A DNA stretch of 64,000 nucleotides. Source: Martelella endophytica. GTDB taxonomy: Bacteria > Pseudomonadota > Alphaproteobacteria > Rhizobiales > Rhizobiaceae. Made by a program: the position numbers and the translations under genes. The notes beneath the pieces were generated by a model, which made no database searches, was not told the DNA's origin, and worked only from the letters and a program-made list of their open reading frames with translations. Below are positions 43,364-52,588 of the stretch, piece after piece (the stretch's first letter is position 1; the number at the start of each line of letters is the position of its first letter). The stretch covers positions 1,639,944-1,703,943 of the forward strand of contig NZ_CP010803.1 of NCBI RefSeq assembly GCF_000960975.1. The letters are read 5' to 3'.

Positions 43364-43444
43364 GGAACCTTGACCGCCGCACCCGCATTCAGGTCTATTA
43401 GAATCAAAAAATATTAGCCTGCCATTTCACGACAGAGTTCCGTT

Positions 43445-44473
43445 ATGCCTCGATTGGAAACTTCAATCGCCATGACCTCGGTTCGGGGCATCGGCCCGCT
43501 TCCCGCGCTGATCGACAGACGCGAAGGCCGTTATGCCGCCGATCATGTTTTTTCCGAAGTGGGCCTGCCAGTCGATGTGGCGCGGGAAGCCGACCGGATG
43601 TTGCCGCTCAATAGCCTGATCGCGCTTTACGAGGCCGCCGCCGCTATGACCGGCGATCCGCTGTTCGGACTGAAGGCGGGACAGGAAATGATCGACGACT
43701 ATGGCACCTGGGTCGACTATTCGCGCACGGCCCCCACACTGCGCGCATGTCTGGCGCGTGCTTCTAAGGCAATAGAATACCATCAGACCGGCACTGAGCT
43801 GGCGCTGTCGACCAACGGTGGGCAGACGCTTTATTCCTATCGCATCTTTGGAAAGCGACCTGCCGATCGTCTGCAGCATCTGCAACACACGATCCCCGCC
43901 TTGCTCAAGACGTTTCAGGTTTATACCGGCGACGACTGGAGGCCGGACTGGATCGAACTGGATGTCGACTATGATCAACGCGTCGAGGAAGTTGCGAAAA
44001 TGCTCCGTGTCCCAATCCGCCATGGCAGTGCGGCCATGTCGTTCGCCTTCTCTCCGGCACTTCTTGATCGGCCGCAGCAGTGCCAGAATGCAAGTACGTC
44101 TCTAATCCGGCGCCATCATTTGAAATACATGGTGACAAAGGGTCCGCCCAGAACGTTTTCGTCACTCGTGCGCGAGACGATCCATATCGATCTTTTAGTA
44201 GGTGCAGCGCAAATCGATACAGTGGCATATCGTCTTGGTCTTGGACCAAGAACCCTGCAGCGCAGGTTACGGGCAGAATCCAGCACCTATCGGCAGCTTG
44301 TTACCGAAGTACGGATAGAGCGGGCCAAGGCGCTGCTCGTCAACACTGACATGCCGGTGACCGAGATCGCCCATCTACTCGGATATAGCGATTCCACACA
44401 TCTGACGCGCGCATTTTCGCAGCGCGTGGGCTTGCCCCCCAGCACCTTCCGAAAGGTGTCTACCAACGAATGA
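43445..44473 (+). CDS. AraC-family transcriptional regulator
   Basis: This 342-residue regulator belongs to the subclass with an N-terminal ligand-like domain of the AraC 'arabinose-binding' type (LPALIDRREGRYAADHVFSE, then YEAAAAMTGDPLFGLKAG). The C-terminal tandem HTH spans about 235-335: first helix-turn-helix IDTVAYRLGLGPRTLQRRL, second VTEIAHLLGYSDSTHLTRAF with the family signature. The first HTH has the typical A-x-x-L-x-x-S-x-R-x-L-Q-R pattern. It is divergent from tpsA, with a shared 230-base control region, so it is a candidate regulator of the adhesin locus. The ligand is unknown. Confidence 0.87.
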   Translation: MPRLETSIAMTSVRGIGPLPALIDRREGRYAADHVFSEVGLPVDVAREADRMLPLNSLIALYEAAAAMTGDPLFGLKAGQEMIDDYGTWVDYSRTAPTLRACLARASKAIEYHQTGTELALSTNGGQTLYSYRIFGKRPADRLQHLQHTIPALLKTFQVYTGDDWRPDWIELDVDYDQRVEEVAKMLRVPIRHGSAAMSFAFSPALLDRPQQCQNASTSLIRRHHLKYMVTKGPPRTFSSLVRETIHIDLLVGAAQIDTVAYRLGLGPRTLQRRLRAESSTYRQLVTEVRIERAKALLVNTDMPVTEIAHLLGYSDSTHLTRAFSQRVGLPPSTFRKVSTNE

Positions 44474-44784
44474 AAATTCGAGGACGCATTGACGGCGACC
44501 AGCTTGTGACAGTCAAGAGGCTCGCTAAGTTTTACCTTCGCAAGATCTCGGCACCCCGCTGCAGACAGAGCATGGAAATTGAGGCCGTAGACAAAGAAAC
44601 AATATGGATTCGATGTACACAGTATTCGGCTACATTATGAGAAATTTCGAGAAACTCAGTCCAAGACGCTAACTTTCAAGCATCTTCAGCGAAACACCAA
44701 AGACAACTGTCTCCGAAATGGCACGGAGATGATCAGTATGGCTATCCTCAAATGGTGTCCGAAGATTGACCTGCCACTGAATTT
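44474..44784. other. AT-richer gap left of the insertion sequences
   Basis: About 310 bases hold no gene. The base composition is more AT-rich than the surroundings. TGACCTGCC at 44768-44776 is a plausible outer end of the IS3-family element whose orfB begins inward. The matching opposite end was not found. Confidence 0.35.
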
Positions 44785-45165
44785 TCATCCGGCTGCGATT
44801 AGAGCCTGGGCGGTTTTTGATACGCCAAATGGCGCGGTGTAAGCAACCGGTGGAAACGCGGAGCTTTCATTTTGCGTAGCGTTGGTGCCGGCTGCGGTGA
44901 TGGTTTCGGCATAGCCTGCCGGGGTCTGGCATCCGAGCAATGAGTGCGGTTGGAAATGGTTGAAATCATCTACCCATTCAGCAATGACGCTTCGGGCATG
45001 ATCGAGGCCGAAGAACAGGCTTTTATTGAGTAGTTCGTCGCGCATGCGACCATTGAAACTCTCGATATAACTGTTTTGCATTGGCTTTCCCGGTGCGATG
45101 TAGTGCCACTCAACCTTGTGATCCTTGGACCAGGCGAGGATGGCATTCGAGGTGAATTCCGTGCC
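44785..45165 (-). pseudogene. IS3-family orfB transposase, C-terminal part (split by IS110)
   Basis: This part begins at [20 protein letters not shown], which directly continues the SDN that ends the other part at 46793. It contains the final catalytic region of an rve/DDE integrase core: [20 protein letters not shown] with the DDE glutamate, and [15 protein letters not shown]. It ends LIAAG near 44785. Joining 45165 to 46793 restores one frame exactly, so the IS110 insertion alone separates them. Confidence 0.85.
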
Positions 45166-46792
45166 GTAGCACGTCGGGAAGAAGTGCTGTCGATAGGTTA
45201 TGGCCAGCCGCGGAGCCCCAAATAGCGTAGTGGGTGGCCATAACCGGTCCCAGGTCTCAACAGTGGTTTTGCTGAACCACACCGCTGAGGAGACAGGCTA
45301 TGACCATCCACCATACTACATCCGCGACCTTGCTGGTCGCCATCGACATTTCCAAGCATCGCCACGAGGTGCTGATCGGAATTCCGGGCAAGAAGCGCCG
45401 CCGGCGCATGACGGTCACCAATACACTCGAGGACTTCAGAAGACTGTCTGCGGCCCTAGCCAGCTACGATCTGCCGGTGCGGATCGGGTTCGAGGCGACC
45501 GGTAACTATCACCGGCCGCTGGCGCACCATCTCGGCCAGTATGGGTTTGAGCTGAAGCTCGTCTCTTCTGTCGGCCTTGCCCGGACGCGGGAGGCCCTGC
45601 ACAACAGCTGGGACAAGAATGACCCGAAGGATGCTCAGGTTATCCTGCATATGCTCGAGATCGGAGCAGTGCAGTTTTTCCATGATCCCCTGGTCGTCGG
45701 GACAGCAGACATTCAGGAGCTCTCGAAGACCCACGAGATCATCTCACGCTCGAAGACCGAGCTTTGGCACCGCATTCTGACGCATTACCTGCCACTCTAC
45801 TTCCCCGAGGCTGAGCGGTTTCATCGAAGCTCTCGGACCGACTGGTTCCTGGCGTTCCTCGAGAAGTATCCGACACCGACGATGATTACGGCCATGAACA
45901 GGGACGCCTTCATCGCAGATGCCTGGCAGGTGGTTGGCAAGAAGGTCTCCAAAGAGCGCTTGCTTTCAGACATTTATGCCACGGCCGTCGATTCCGTGGG
46001 ACTGCCCGTGCATCCGGATTCCGACGCCGTTCGCATGTTCCGCCTTGTCCTTGCCGAAGGCAGAAGCCTTGTCCGCCAACGCAACGAGATCGAGTCCAGG
46101 GCAGTCGAGCTGCTCTCCGAGTTGCCGGACTATCAGTTGCTGACAACCATTCCCGGTATCGGTCCGATCAACGCCATGACCATTCTGGCCGAGGCAGGTG
46201 ACCTGCGCCGGTTCCGACATCACCGGCAATTCCTGAAGTTCTGCGGCATGGACCTCGCCACTGTGCAGTCTGGCATGTTCCGCGGTCAAAGCCGCATATC
46301 GAAGTACGGCAACGCCCGCCTGCGTCGTACGCTCTGGATGGCCGGCCAGACTGCCGTTCTCAAGCGGACCAACAGCTTTCGTGACAAGTTCGAACGCTAC
46401 ATCTCGAAAGATCGACACAACGCTCATCTGCGTCGCAAGGCCTACACCGCGATCGCGGCAAAGATGGCGCGCACCGTACACGCCGTAGTTAAACACGGCG
46501 AACCCTATCGCCCCTTCTTCGAGGGGGTGAGCCCAGGCGGAAGGACCTCTCTCTGACACGAGCCGTGGAGGCAGGCATCTGACCTCGTAGATAATGTTCG
46601 GGCCTTCTGCTTGGGAATTGGGATCTCGTATTAAGGACGGTGAGGGCCGCCATCGCGCGTACCCTGTGTTTGCTATGGAAGAGATCATTTCTTGACGGCA
46701 GAGCCCGTCTGGGCAATCTTGACAAGGCACCCGGGACACCGGATGCCCTATGACCTGCTGACCTAAGCAGCCAGATTTTCTCGACATAGGAC
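45166..46792 (+). mobile_element. IS110-family insertion sequence inside IS3 orfB
   Basis: Removing about 1627 bases reconnects the IS3 reading frame. GT occurs at both junctions (45166-45167 and 46793-46794), consistent with the core dinucleotide of an IS110-type strand exchange and with no longer target duplication. The element has one transposase gene, about 134 non-coding bases on the left and 236 on the right. An 11-bp inverted repeat (GGTTATGGCCA / TGGCCATAACC, 45196-45206 and 45235-45245) lies in the left end. A bridge-RNA gene is expected in one of the non-coding ends. Confidence 0.85.
45300..46556 (+). CDS. IS110-family DEDD transposase
   Basis: This 418-residue recombinase has the RuvC-like DEDD N-terminal domain: LLVAIDISKHRHEVLIG (first Asp), RIGFEATGNYHRPLAHHL (Glu), and WDKNDPKDAQVILHML (two Asp). 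The C-terminal transposase-20 domain has the helix-hairpin TTIPGIGPINAMTILAEAGD, FCGMDLATVQSGMFRG and GQSRISKYGNARLRRTLWMA, which includes the conserved serine. The ATG at 45300 follows GAGGAGACAGGCT. The ORF is intact. Members of this family are guided by an element-encoded bridge RNA. Confidence 0.93.
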   Translation: MTIHHTTSATLLVAIDISKHRHEVLIGIPGKKRRRRMTVTNTLEDFRRLSAALASYDLPVRIGFEATGNYHRPLAHHLGQYGFELKLVSSVGLARTREALHNSWDKNDPKDAQVILHMLEIGAVQFFHDPLVVGTADIQELSKTHEIISRSKTELWHRILTHYLPLYFPEAERFHRSSRTDWFLAFLEKYPTPTMITAMNRDAFIADAWQVVGKKVSKERLLSDIYATAVDSVGLPVHPDSDAVRMFRLVLAEGRSLVRQRNEIESRAVELLSELPDYQLLTTIPGIGPINAMTILAEAGDLRRFRHHRQFLKFCGMDLATVQSGMFRGQSRISKYGNARLRRTLWMAGQTAVLKRTNSFRDKFERYISKDRHNAHLRRKAYTAIAAKMARTVHAVVKHGEPYRPFFEGVSPGGRTSL

Positions 46793-47270
46793 GTTGTCTG
46801 AGACAATCATGCGGGGCTTGCCGCGCCGCTCGATCAGCGTTGTCAATTCTCGTGCGACACGGCGACCAGAGATCGACGTATCAGGAATTGCTGCCAGGCA
46901 TTCGCGCGTCACGTCATCGACGATGTTGAGCACGCGGAAGCGTCTGCCGCACGCGAACTGATCGTGGACAAAATCCAGCGACCAGCGGGCATCTACCTTT
47001 GCTTCGACGAGGACCGGCGCACGCGTTCCGACAGCACGCCTCCTGGCTTTGCGCTTGCGCACGAAAAGGCGTTCCTCCCGATACAGTCGGTAGATGCGAT
47101 TGACGCCGGACGGCTCTCCATCAAGCCGAAGCAAAATGAACAGCCGTCGGTATCCGAAACGCCGCCGCTCATTTGCCAGATCGCGCAGCTTCGTTCGCAG
47201 TTCGACCTCCGGCGGTCGGCAAAACCGATACCGAACCGTGAACCGCGCCAGGTTTGCCGGAGACCCCAAC
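46793..47270 (-). pseudogene. IS3-family orfB transposase, N-terminal part (split by IS110)
   Basis: The frame runs from VELRTKLRDLANERRRFGYR through IYRLYREERLFVRKRKARR and WSLDFVHDQFACGRRFRVLN (first DDE Asp) to GKPRMIVSDN (second Asp), where it stops at the IS110 insertion. Downstream residues (VLCRENLAA) come from the inserted element. The 5' end and orfA are missing; another IS3 remnant abuts near 47280. Confidence 0.83.
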
Positions 47271-47288
47271 TCGTGAGAAGTAGGGTCT

Positions 47289-47990
47289 ATGACAAGCAAG
47301 ACGACCAATAAATATTCGCCAGAGGTCCGCACCCGGGCTGTTCGGATGGTGATGGAACACGAAGCCGAACATCCTTCGCGGTGGGAAGCTATTTCCTCGA
47401 TAGCTGCAAAGATCGGTTGCTCGGCACATACGCTCAATGAGTGGGGGAGGTTGAGGTGGATAGCGGCAAGCGAGCCGGTTTACCGAGCGATGTCGCGGAG
47501 AAGATGAAGGCTTTGGAACGCGAGAACCGGGAGCTTCGTCAGGCGAACGAGATCTTGCGCAAGGCGTCTGCTTATTTTGCCCAGGCGGAGCTCGACCGCC
47601 CACTGAAGCGATGGTTACCTTCATCGATGAACATCGTTCCGTACTTGGGCCAATGTCGGATATTGGGCCGATCTGCAGGCTTCTGCCGATTGCCCCATCC
47701 ACCTACTACGATGCCGTTGCTAAGCGCACTGACGTGGATCGCCTGTCGGTCCGCGCTCGCCGTGACATGGCCATGAAGATCGAGATACGCCGCGTGTTCC
47801 ACGAGAACTTCCGGGTTTATGGCGTGCGCAAGGTCTGGCGGCAGTTAAAGCGCGAGGGCTTCGATATTGCCCGATGCACTGTCGCCCGGCTCATGAGGAC
47901 GATGGAGCTGCAAGGCGCGATCCGAGGCAGGCCCGCCAGAACAACGACGGCGGACAAAAACGCGCCATGTCCGCTCGATCGGAGCCGGGT
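47289..47990 (+). pseudogene. Second IS3-family remnant (orfA-orfB, frameshifted and truncated)
   Basis: The plus strand starts with [20 protein letters not shown], the typical IS3 orfA HTH. It shifts frame after CSAHTLNEW at about 47447 and resumes as [20 protein letters not shown] and [20 protein letters not shown]. OrfB begins near 47611 ([13 protein letters not shown]) with a local duplication around TTGGGCC and continues through [16 protein letters not shown] and RVYGVRKVWRQLKREGF to about APCPLDR at 47980, then is lost. Its DDE catalytic core is missing. It is a different IS3 member from the one split by IS110. Confidence 0.8.
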
Positions 47991-48138
47991 CTCAGGTCAT
48001 CAGCTCCGTATATCTCCCAGTCGTGTACTCACCTCTCAGCGAAGGTCAACTTTCAGGATTTGCATTGGACGCCTGGAACGTGCCGATAGGGGCGCCTTCC
48101 GGGCAGGCTTAAAAGGCCCGCAAAGTGATCTTGAGTAG

Positions 48139-48403
48139 ACCTATAAATTCTAGACATTTCCCTGCCCAAAATAAGAAAGGGAAGTGGCGTTAGTAGGAAA
48201 AAGACCGTTCGCTAGTTGCGGATCTGGCCTGATGCGGCGTGCATAAGCTGCGAGTCTGCGAAGCTGGAGATCGTGGGCGGCACGCCAGTCACCTCGCTCG
48301 CGCGGCCGCCTCCGAATAAAATTTCCTGCTGTCACAGAGTCATCGGTTGATTTGCAGCTGCACCTGTTATTGCCGCTTCAGACCGATGCAATATCTCCTG
48401 CTT
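48139..48403. other. Gap between IS remnants and aldolase gene
   Basis: These 265 bases contain no convincing gene. A short minus-strand frame (AHDLQLRRLAAYARRIRPDP) has no start context. This is probably the edge of the accessory region. Confidence 0.35.
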
Positions 48404-49294
48404 CTATTCGTCTTTCACGCCTTTCAGAATTGCCGACATCCGGTCGACCAGTTCTTCCGGCACGTCGGACATCGGGCTTTTCGAGAAGCCGCAATCGCGC
48501 CCAAGAAGCCCGGCTGCCGCCTTCATGCGGGCGGGAAATTGCGGTCCGCGCACGATCTTCCAGAGGGGATAGAGGCGATTTTGGATCTTGAGCGCCTCGT
48601 CGTATTTTCCGGCTCGCGTCAGATCCCACATGCGAACCGAAAGCCGGGGGAAAAGAGCCAGAATAGCAGAGATCGCGCCATCGGCGCCGAGTGCGAAACA
48701 GGAATGGAGCATTTCGTCGGTTGCGGCATAAACCATGCCGCGATCGCCGCAGGCGATCCGCATGTCGTACATGGCCATGATGCCGCCAACGCTCTGCTTG
48801 ACGCCGATTACATGTTCGATGTCGAGCAGCTCGGAAAAGAGTTCGGACGAGATCTCGTTTTGCGGCACGACGTTGTAGATGATGATCGGCAGGCCAACCG
48901 CCTCGGAAATTGCGCCGTAAAAGCGCTTGTTGCCGGCCGCGTCCGGCACCAGGACATTGTAGAATGTCGGCGTGACCATAAGCGCATCCGCGCCGGCCTT
49001 CTTGGCTGCCATCGCGGTCTCGATTGCTGCTGCGGTGGAGCAGCGGGCGACGCCGGCGACGATGGGAACGCCCGCACGGTTTTCCGATTTGATGATATCG
49101 ATCATCTGCACCAGCTCGGCATTCGTGAGCGCCGCGCCCTCGCCGGTGCTTCCGCCGGGCGAAATGCCATGGACGCCTGCATCCAGCAGGTAGCGAACCT
49201 CGCGACGATAGAGTGCTTTATCGATCTCCTCGTCTTTGGTGAAGGTCGAGACGACGGGTGGAATGATCCCGTGGAATGATGTACCTTTTTTCAT
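48404..49294 (-). CDS. DapA-family (dihydrodipicolinate synthase/aldolase) protein 1
   Basis: This TIM-barrel class I aldolase or dehydratase has 296 residues. Family motifs are intact: GISPGGSTGEGAAL near residue 44 (substrate carboxylate loop), ADALMVTPTFYN near residue 105, the Tyr in IIIYNVVPQNE near 140 and the Schiff-base Lys in HVIGVKQSVGG near 168. DapA paralogues in catabolic operons act on 2-keto-3-deoxy sugar acids, hydroxy-oxo acids or sialic-acid-like compounds, and the exact substrate cannot be read from the sequence. It is the last gene of the tctCBA-linked operon, so the imported substrate is probably an organic acid that it helps cleave or dehydrate. Confidence 0.87.
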   Translation of the reverse strand: MKKGTSFHGIIPPVVSTFTKDEEIDKALYRREVRYLLDAGVHGISPGGSTGEGAALTNAELVQMIDIIKSENRAGVPIVAGVARCSTAAAIETAMAAKKAGADALMVTPTFYNVLVPDAAGNKRFYGAISEAVGLPIIIYNVVPQNEISSELFSELLDIEHVIGVKQSVGGIMAMYDMRIACGDRGMVYAATDEMLHSCFALGADGAISAILALFPRLSVRMWDLTRAGKYDEALKIQNRLYPLWKIVRGPQFPARMKAAAGLLGRDCGFSKSPMSDVPEELVDRMSAILKGVKDE

Positions 49295-49388
49295 GATCTG
49301 TTGTCCTGTGGCCTTGCATCTGGCTGTGTCAAATCGGTTCGGGGCTCCAGAAGAGGACGCCCGCCAGCGTCCTCTCCCGGTGGTTGCG

Positions 49389-50309
49389 TCAGAGGATGCC
49401 GAAGTCGGAAAGGGCTTTTCGAACAGCTTCGACTTCTTCTGGCGTGCCCGGGGTCAGGGGCAGGCGCGGCAGGCCTGCATCCCCGCCGGTCAGGCGGATG
49501 GCATCCTTCCAGAGGCATACCGGGTTTGTGCGACCGTTGATTCCCATGACCTTCAGCAATGGATAGAGCTTGCGCTGCATCGCCGCGGCCTCGGCAATAT
49601 TGCCTGCCAGAAAAGTGTCGATCATCTTGCGAATATAGTCGCCGACTACGTGGGAAGCGCCGGATACGACACCGCCGATCCGCTTTTCGCCGCCTTGCGT
49701 GAAGGCTTCGAGAACCATGGTGTCGTCGCCATTGTAAACGATGAAGTCTTCCGGGGTGGCGTTGAGGAAAGCGGTCATTTGTTTGGGATTGAGTTCTGCC
49801 TCCTCCTTGATTGCCACGATATTGTCGAGCGCTGCAAGCTTGCCGACCGTATCGGGGTCAATGTTGACACCGGTGAAGATCGGAATGTTGTAGAGCATGA
49901 TGTTGAGGTCCGAAAGCGCTTCGGCGACATTGACGAAGTGGTTGTGGATCTCCTGCTGTGCCGGCTTGGTGTAGTAGGGCGCTACGACCATGACCGTGTC
50001 GAAGCCTAGCTTCTCTGCCTCCTTGCCGAGCGCGATCGTTTCGATCGTCGAGGTGCAGCCGACGCCGGCGATCAGCGGAACGCGGCCGCCGACCGCCTTC
50101 TTGACCGTTTCGAGAATGGCGACCCGTTCGGCGAATGTCTGTGTGTGAAACTCGCCGGTCGTGCCTGACAGGATGAGCGAGTCGGCAAAGCCGTTGTCGA
50201 CCAGATGGGTTGCGAGTGCCGCGAGTTTGCCGTGATCGACGCTCTGGTCTTCGCCGTAAGGGGTGACGAGCGGGATGAGAACGCGGCCGTAAGTGTCCTT
50301 GTTATACAT
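49389..50309 (-). CDS. DapA-family (dihydrodipicolinate synthase/aldolase) protein 2
   Basis: This 306-residue class I aldolase-family protein has all core motifs: SLILSGTTGEFHTQT near residue 45, FDTVMVVAPYYTKPAQQ near 103, the Tyr in IMLYNIPIFTGVN near 137, and the Schiff-base Lys in NIVAIKEEAE near 167. Conservation of the GTTGE loop and YN motif suggests an active enzyme. It sits between tctA and the first DapA-family gene on the same strand; the pair may act as successive steps or on related substrates. Biosynthetic DapA is unlikely in this transporter operon. Confidence 0.87.
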   Translation of the reverse strand: MYNKDTYGRVLIPLVTPYGEDQSVDHGKLAALATHLVDNGFADSLILSGTTGEFHTQTFAERVAILETVKKAVGGRVPLIAGVGCTSTIETIALGKEAEKLGFDTVMVVAPYYTKPAQQEIHNHFVNVAEALSDLNIMLYNIPIFTGVNIDPDTVGKLAALDNIVAIKEEAELNPKQMTAFLNATPEDFIVYNGDDTMVLEAFTQGGEKRIGGVVSGASHVVGDYIRKMIDTFLAGNIAEAAAMQRKLYPLLKVMGINGRTNPVCLWKDAIRLTGGDAGLPRLPLTPGTPEEVEAVRKALSDFGIL

Positions 50310-50419
50310 TTCAGTCTCTTTCTGGAGTTTTCCAAACGATGGTTGTCCCGGTACGGGTGTGTCGTCGGTATTGCTTTTCCGTCATGTCCTTTCTGTTGGA
50401 GTTGCCGGTTCCTCGCGCC

Positions 50420-51949
50420 TTACTGCGAGCCCCGGTCGGTATCGGCGATCCCGCCGGTCGCGCCGGCAAGCTTGCGGGTTTGGCTGACGCCTCTGACGAT
50501 CAGGGGCAGCACCCAGATGGCGATCGTGAAGAGGCCCAGTCCGGCGGCGATCGGGCGTTCGAAGAAGCCCAGAAAGTTTCCGTCGGCGATGATCATCGAT
50601 GTGAGAAAGTTCTTCTCGACGAGCGGGCCGATCACGATGCCCAGGATGATCGGCGCGATCGGGAACCCCTTGCTCTCGAGAATGAAGGCGATCACGCCCA
50701 TGACCAGCATCACGCCGACACCGAAAACCGAGTTGTTGACCGCGTAGGAGCCGACGATGCAGAAGGCGAGAATGGAGGCGTTGAGATAGGTGCGCGACAG
50801 GCGGAAGATCGAGCGTGAAAAACGCACTGCAAGCCATCCGAGGGGGATGATCAGCAGGTTCGCCAGCGCGAAGACGATCATGACCGCGTAGAAGTTCTGG
50901 GGATTGTTGATGAAGATTGTCGGGCCCGGATTCATGCCCTTCATCACCAGAACACCCACGGCAATGGCCGTGACCGCATCGCCGGGAATGCCGAAGACCA
51001 TGGCCGGTATCCATGCCGAACTCAGCGCGGCATTGTTGGTCGCGGAGGCCTCCACCAGCCCTTCGGAATGTCCGGTCCCGAATTTTTCCGGCGTTTTGGA
51101 CAACTTCTTCGAGATCGCATAGGCGATCCAGGCGCCGAGATCGCCGCCGGCGCCGGGCAAGGCGCCAATCACCGTGCCGAAAGCGCTCCCGCGCAGGACA
51201 TTGAGCTTATGGTGCCAGAGAGTGCGTGCCATTCCGGCCAGCGGATTCCCGATCTTCATGACCGGTTCGCGCTCGCCGGCCTCATTCGTCTTGTGCCGGA
51301 GGATTTCGGACAGGGCAAACATGCCGATCATGGCCGGTATGAAGCTGATGCCGCCCATCAGTTCCGTCCAGCCGAAGGAAAAGCGGGGCGTGGCAGTCAG
51401 CGGGTCGAGGCCGACGGTCGCGATGAACAGGCCGAGAAGCAGCGAAAGCGTTCCCTTGATCTTGCTTCCCGAACTGATCAGCGCCGCGCATGACAGCCCC
51501 AGCATGGCCAGCCAGAAATATTCGAAACTCGAGAACTGCAGTGCGATCTTGCCGAGGGCCGGCGCGATGAAGAGCAGGGCGACAAAGCCGATCATGCCGC
51601 CGACCGATGACGAGCAGATGGAAATGCCCAGCGCCTTCGCCGGCCGCCCGGCCTTGGTCATGGCATAGGCCTCGTCGACATAGGCAGCGGAGGCCGGGGT
51701 GCCGGGAATGCGCATCAGCGCTCCGGGGATGTCGCCCGCAATGATGGCCATCGTGGTGCAGGCCACGATTGCTGCGATGGCGGGAACCGGATCCATGTAG
51801 AAGGAGAAAGGCACAAGCAGCGCCGTCGCCATCGTGGCGGTGAGGCCGGGAATGGCCCCGACGAAAAGGCCGAAAGTCGCTGCGGCGCAGATCACCAGCA
51901 ATGTATAGGGCGTGATGACAAGTTCGATTGCTTCGAGAAAGACATGCAT
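50420..51949 (-). CDS. tctA: Tripartite tricarboxylate transporter, large membrane subunit TctA
   Basis: This is the 12-TM-type large permease subunit of a TctCBA binding-protein-dependent secondary transporter for di- or tricarboxylates and related organic acids. Family signatures include FVGAIPGLTATMATALLVPF near residue 27, GDIPGALMRIPGTPASAAY near 72, GALPGAGGDLGAWIAYAISK near 262 and AWIPAMVFGIPGDAVTAIAV near 317. The length of 509 aa is standard. It follows tctB by 12 bases and is followed by the two aldolase genes. Confidence 0.95.
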   Translation of the reverse strand: MHVFLEAIELVITPYTLLVICAAATFGLFVGAIPGLTATMATALLVPFSFYMDPVPAIAAIVACTTMAIIAGDIPGALMRIPGTPASAAYVDEAYAMTKAGRPAKALGISICSSSVGGMIGFVALLFIAPALGKIALQFSSFEYFWLAMLGLSCAALISSGSKIKGTLSLLLGLFIATVGLDPLTATPRFSFGWTELMGGISFIPAMIGMFALSEILRHKTNEAGEREPVMKIGNPLAGMARTLWHHKLNVLRGSAFGTVIGALPGAGGDLGAWIAYAISKKLSKTPEKFGTGHSEGLVEASATNNAALSSAWIPAMVFGIPGDAVTAIAVGVLVMKGMNPGPTIFINNPQNFYAVMIVFALANLLIIPLGWLAVRFSRSIFRLSRTYLNASILAFCIVGSYAVNNSVFGVGVMLVMGVIAFILESKGFPIAPIILGIVIGPLVEKNFLTSMIIADGNFLGFFERPIAAGLGLFTIAIWVLPLIVRGVSQTRKLAGATGGIADTDRGSQ

Positions 51950-51961
51950 GGTCGTTTCTCC

Positions 51962-52465
51962 TCACCCGAGAATGCCGACCGGCAACGGAACGCGAAGTCC
52001 GTTGACGAAAAGGAAGTAGATGAACACCGTTAGAAATGCTGCATAGAGGCCGCCGCGCACCAGGCCGCCGCCGCCGATGCGGATCATCAGCAGGATGAAC
52101 AGGAAGGTAAGCGGCAGGAAGCCGACGGATTCCAGAAGCAGGATGTAGAGGCCAAGGCTCACCAGCACTGTGACCGGAAACCAGGTGAAATCCTCGCGTT
52201 TGAACAGCACAGCTGCATGACGGCGCAGCATCGCGATTTCCGCGCGTCCCTGAAACGCCAGGATGCCGCCCGCCAGAACGAAGGCGCAGCCGATGATGAT
52301 GGGCAGGGTTCCCCCGCCGATCGTCATGCCGCCGAGCCCCTCCATCCGCGTTCCGGTGACAGCCAGAACCACGCCGCCGATCACGAAAAGCAATCCGAGG
52401 ACGGTGTCCGGAACGCCGGTGGCGACGCGATCTGCATTGTCGTCTTCTGGTGAGGTGTCACTCAT
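51962..52465 (-). CDS. tctB: Tripartite tricarboxylate transporter, small membrane subunit TctB
   Basis: This small four-TM subunit of the Tct transporter has 167 residues. A short polar N-terminus is followed by hydrophobic segments (VLGLLFVIGGVVLAVTGTRM, PIIIGCAFVLAGGILAFQGR, and two C-terminal helices with VTVLVSLGLYILLLESVGFL). TctB proteins are poorly conserved, so context and topology carry much of the call. GGAGTGAGG precedes the ATG. A 14-bp inverted repeat separates it from tctC. Confidence 0.85.
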   Translation of the reverse strand: MSDTSPEDDNADRVATGVPDTVLGLLFVIGGVVLAVTGTRMEGLGGMTIGGGTLPIIIGCAFVLAGGILAFQGRAEIAMLRRHAAVLFKREDFTWFPVTVLVSLGLYILLLESVGFLPLTFLFILLMIRIGGGGLVRGGLYAAFLTVFIYFLFVNGLRVPLPVGILG

Positions 52466-52501
52466 GGCCTCACTCCTTTCCGTTGGTGTCGCGAGCAGAC
52501 G

Positions 52502-52572
52502 GCCGAAGGCACTCCGACCGGGATACGGCCGAAAAGAACCGAGTTTCAGATGTTGAATGGAGTGCCTTCGGC
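52502..52572 (-). repeat. 14-bp inverted repeat between tctC and tctB
   Basis: GCCGAAGGCACTCC at 52502-52515 is perfectly complementary to GGAGTGCCTTCGGC at 52559-52572, with a 43-base loop. It lies just after the tctC stop and before tctB. Such stems after binding-protein genes often stabilise the upstream message and reduce read-through, so binding protein is made in excess. Confidence 0.6.
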
Positions 52573-52588
52573 GGCGCGGTTCGGTCCG

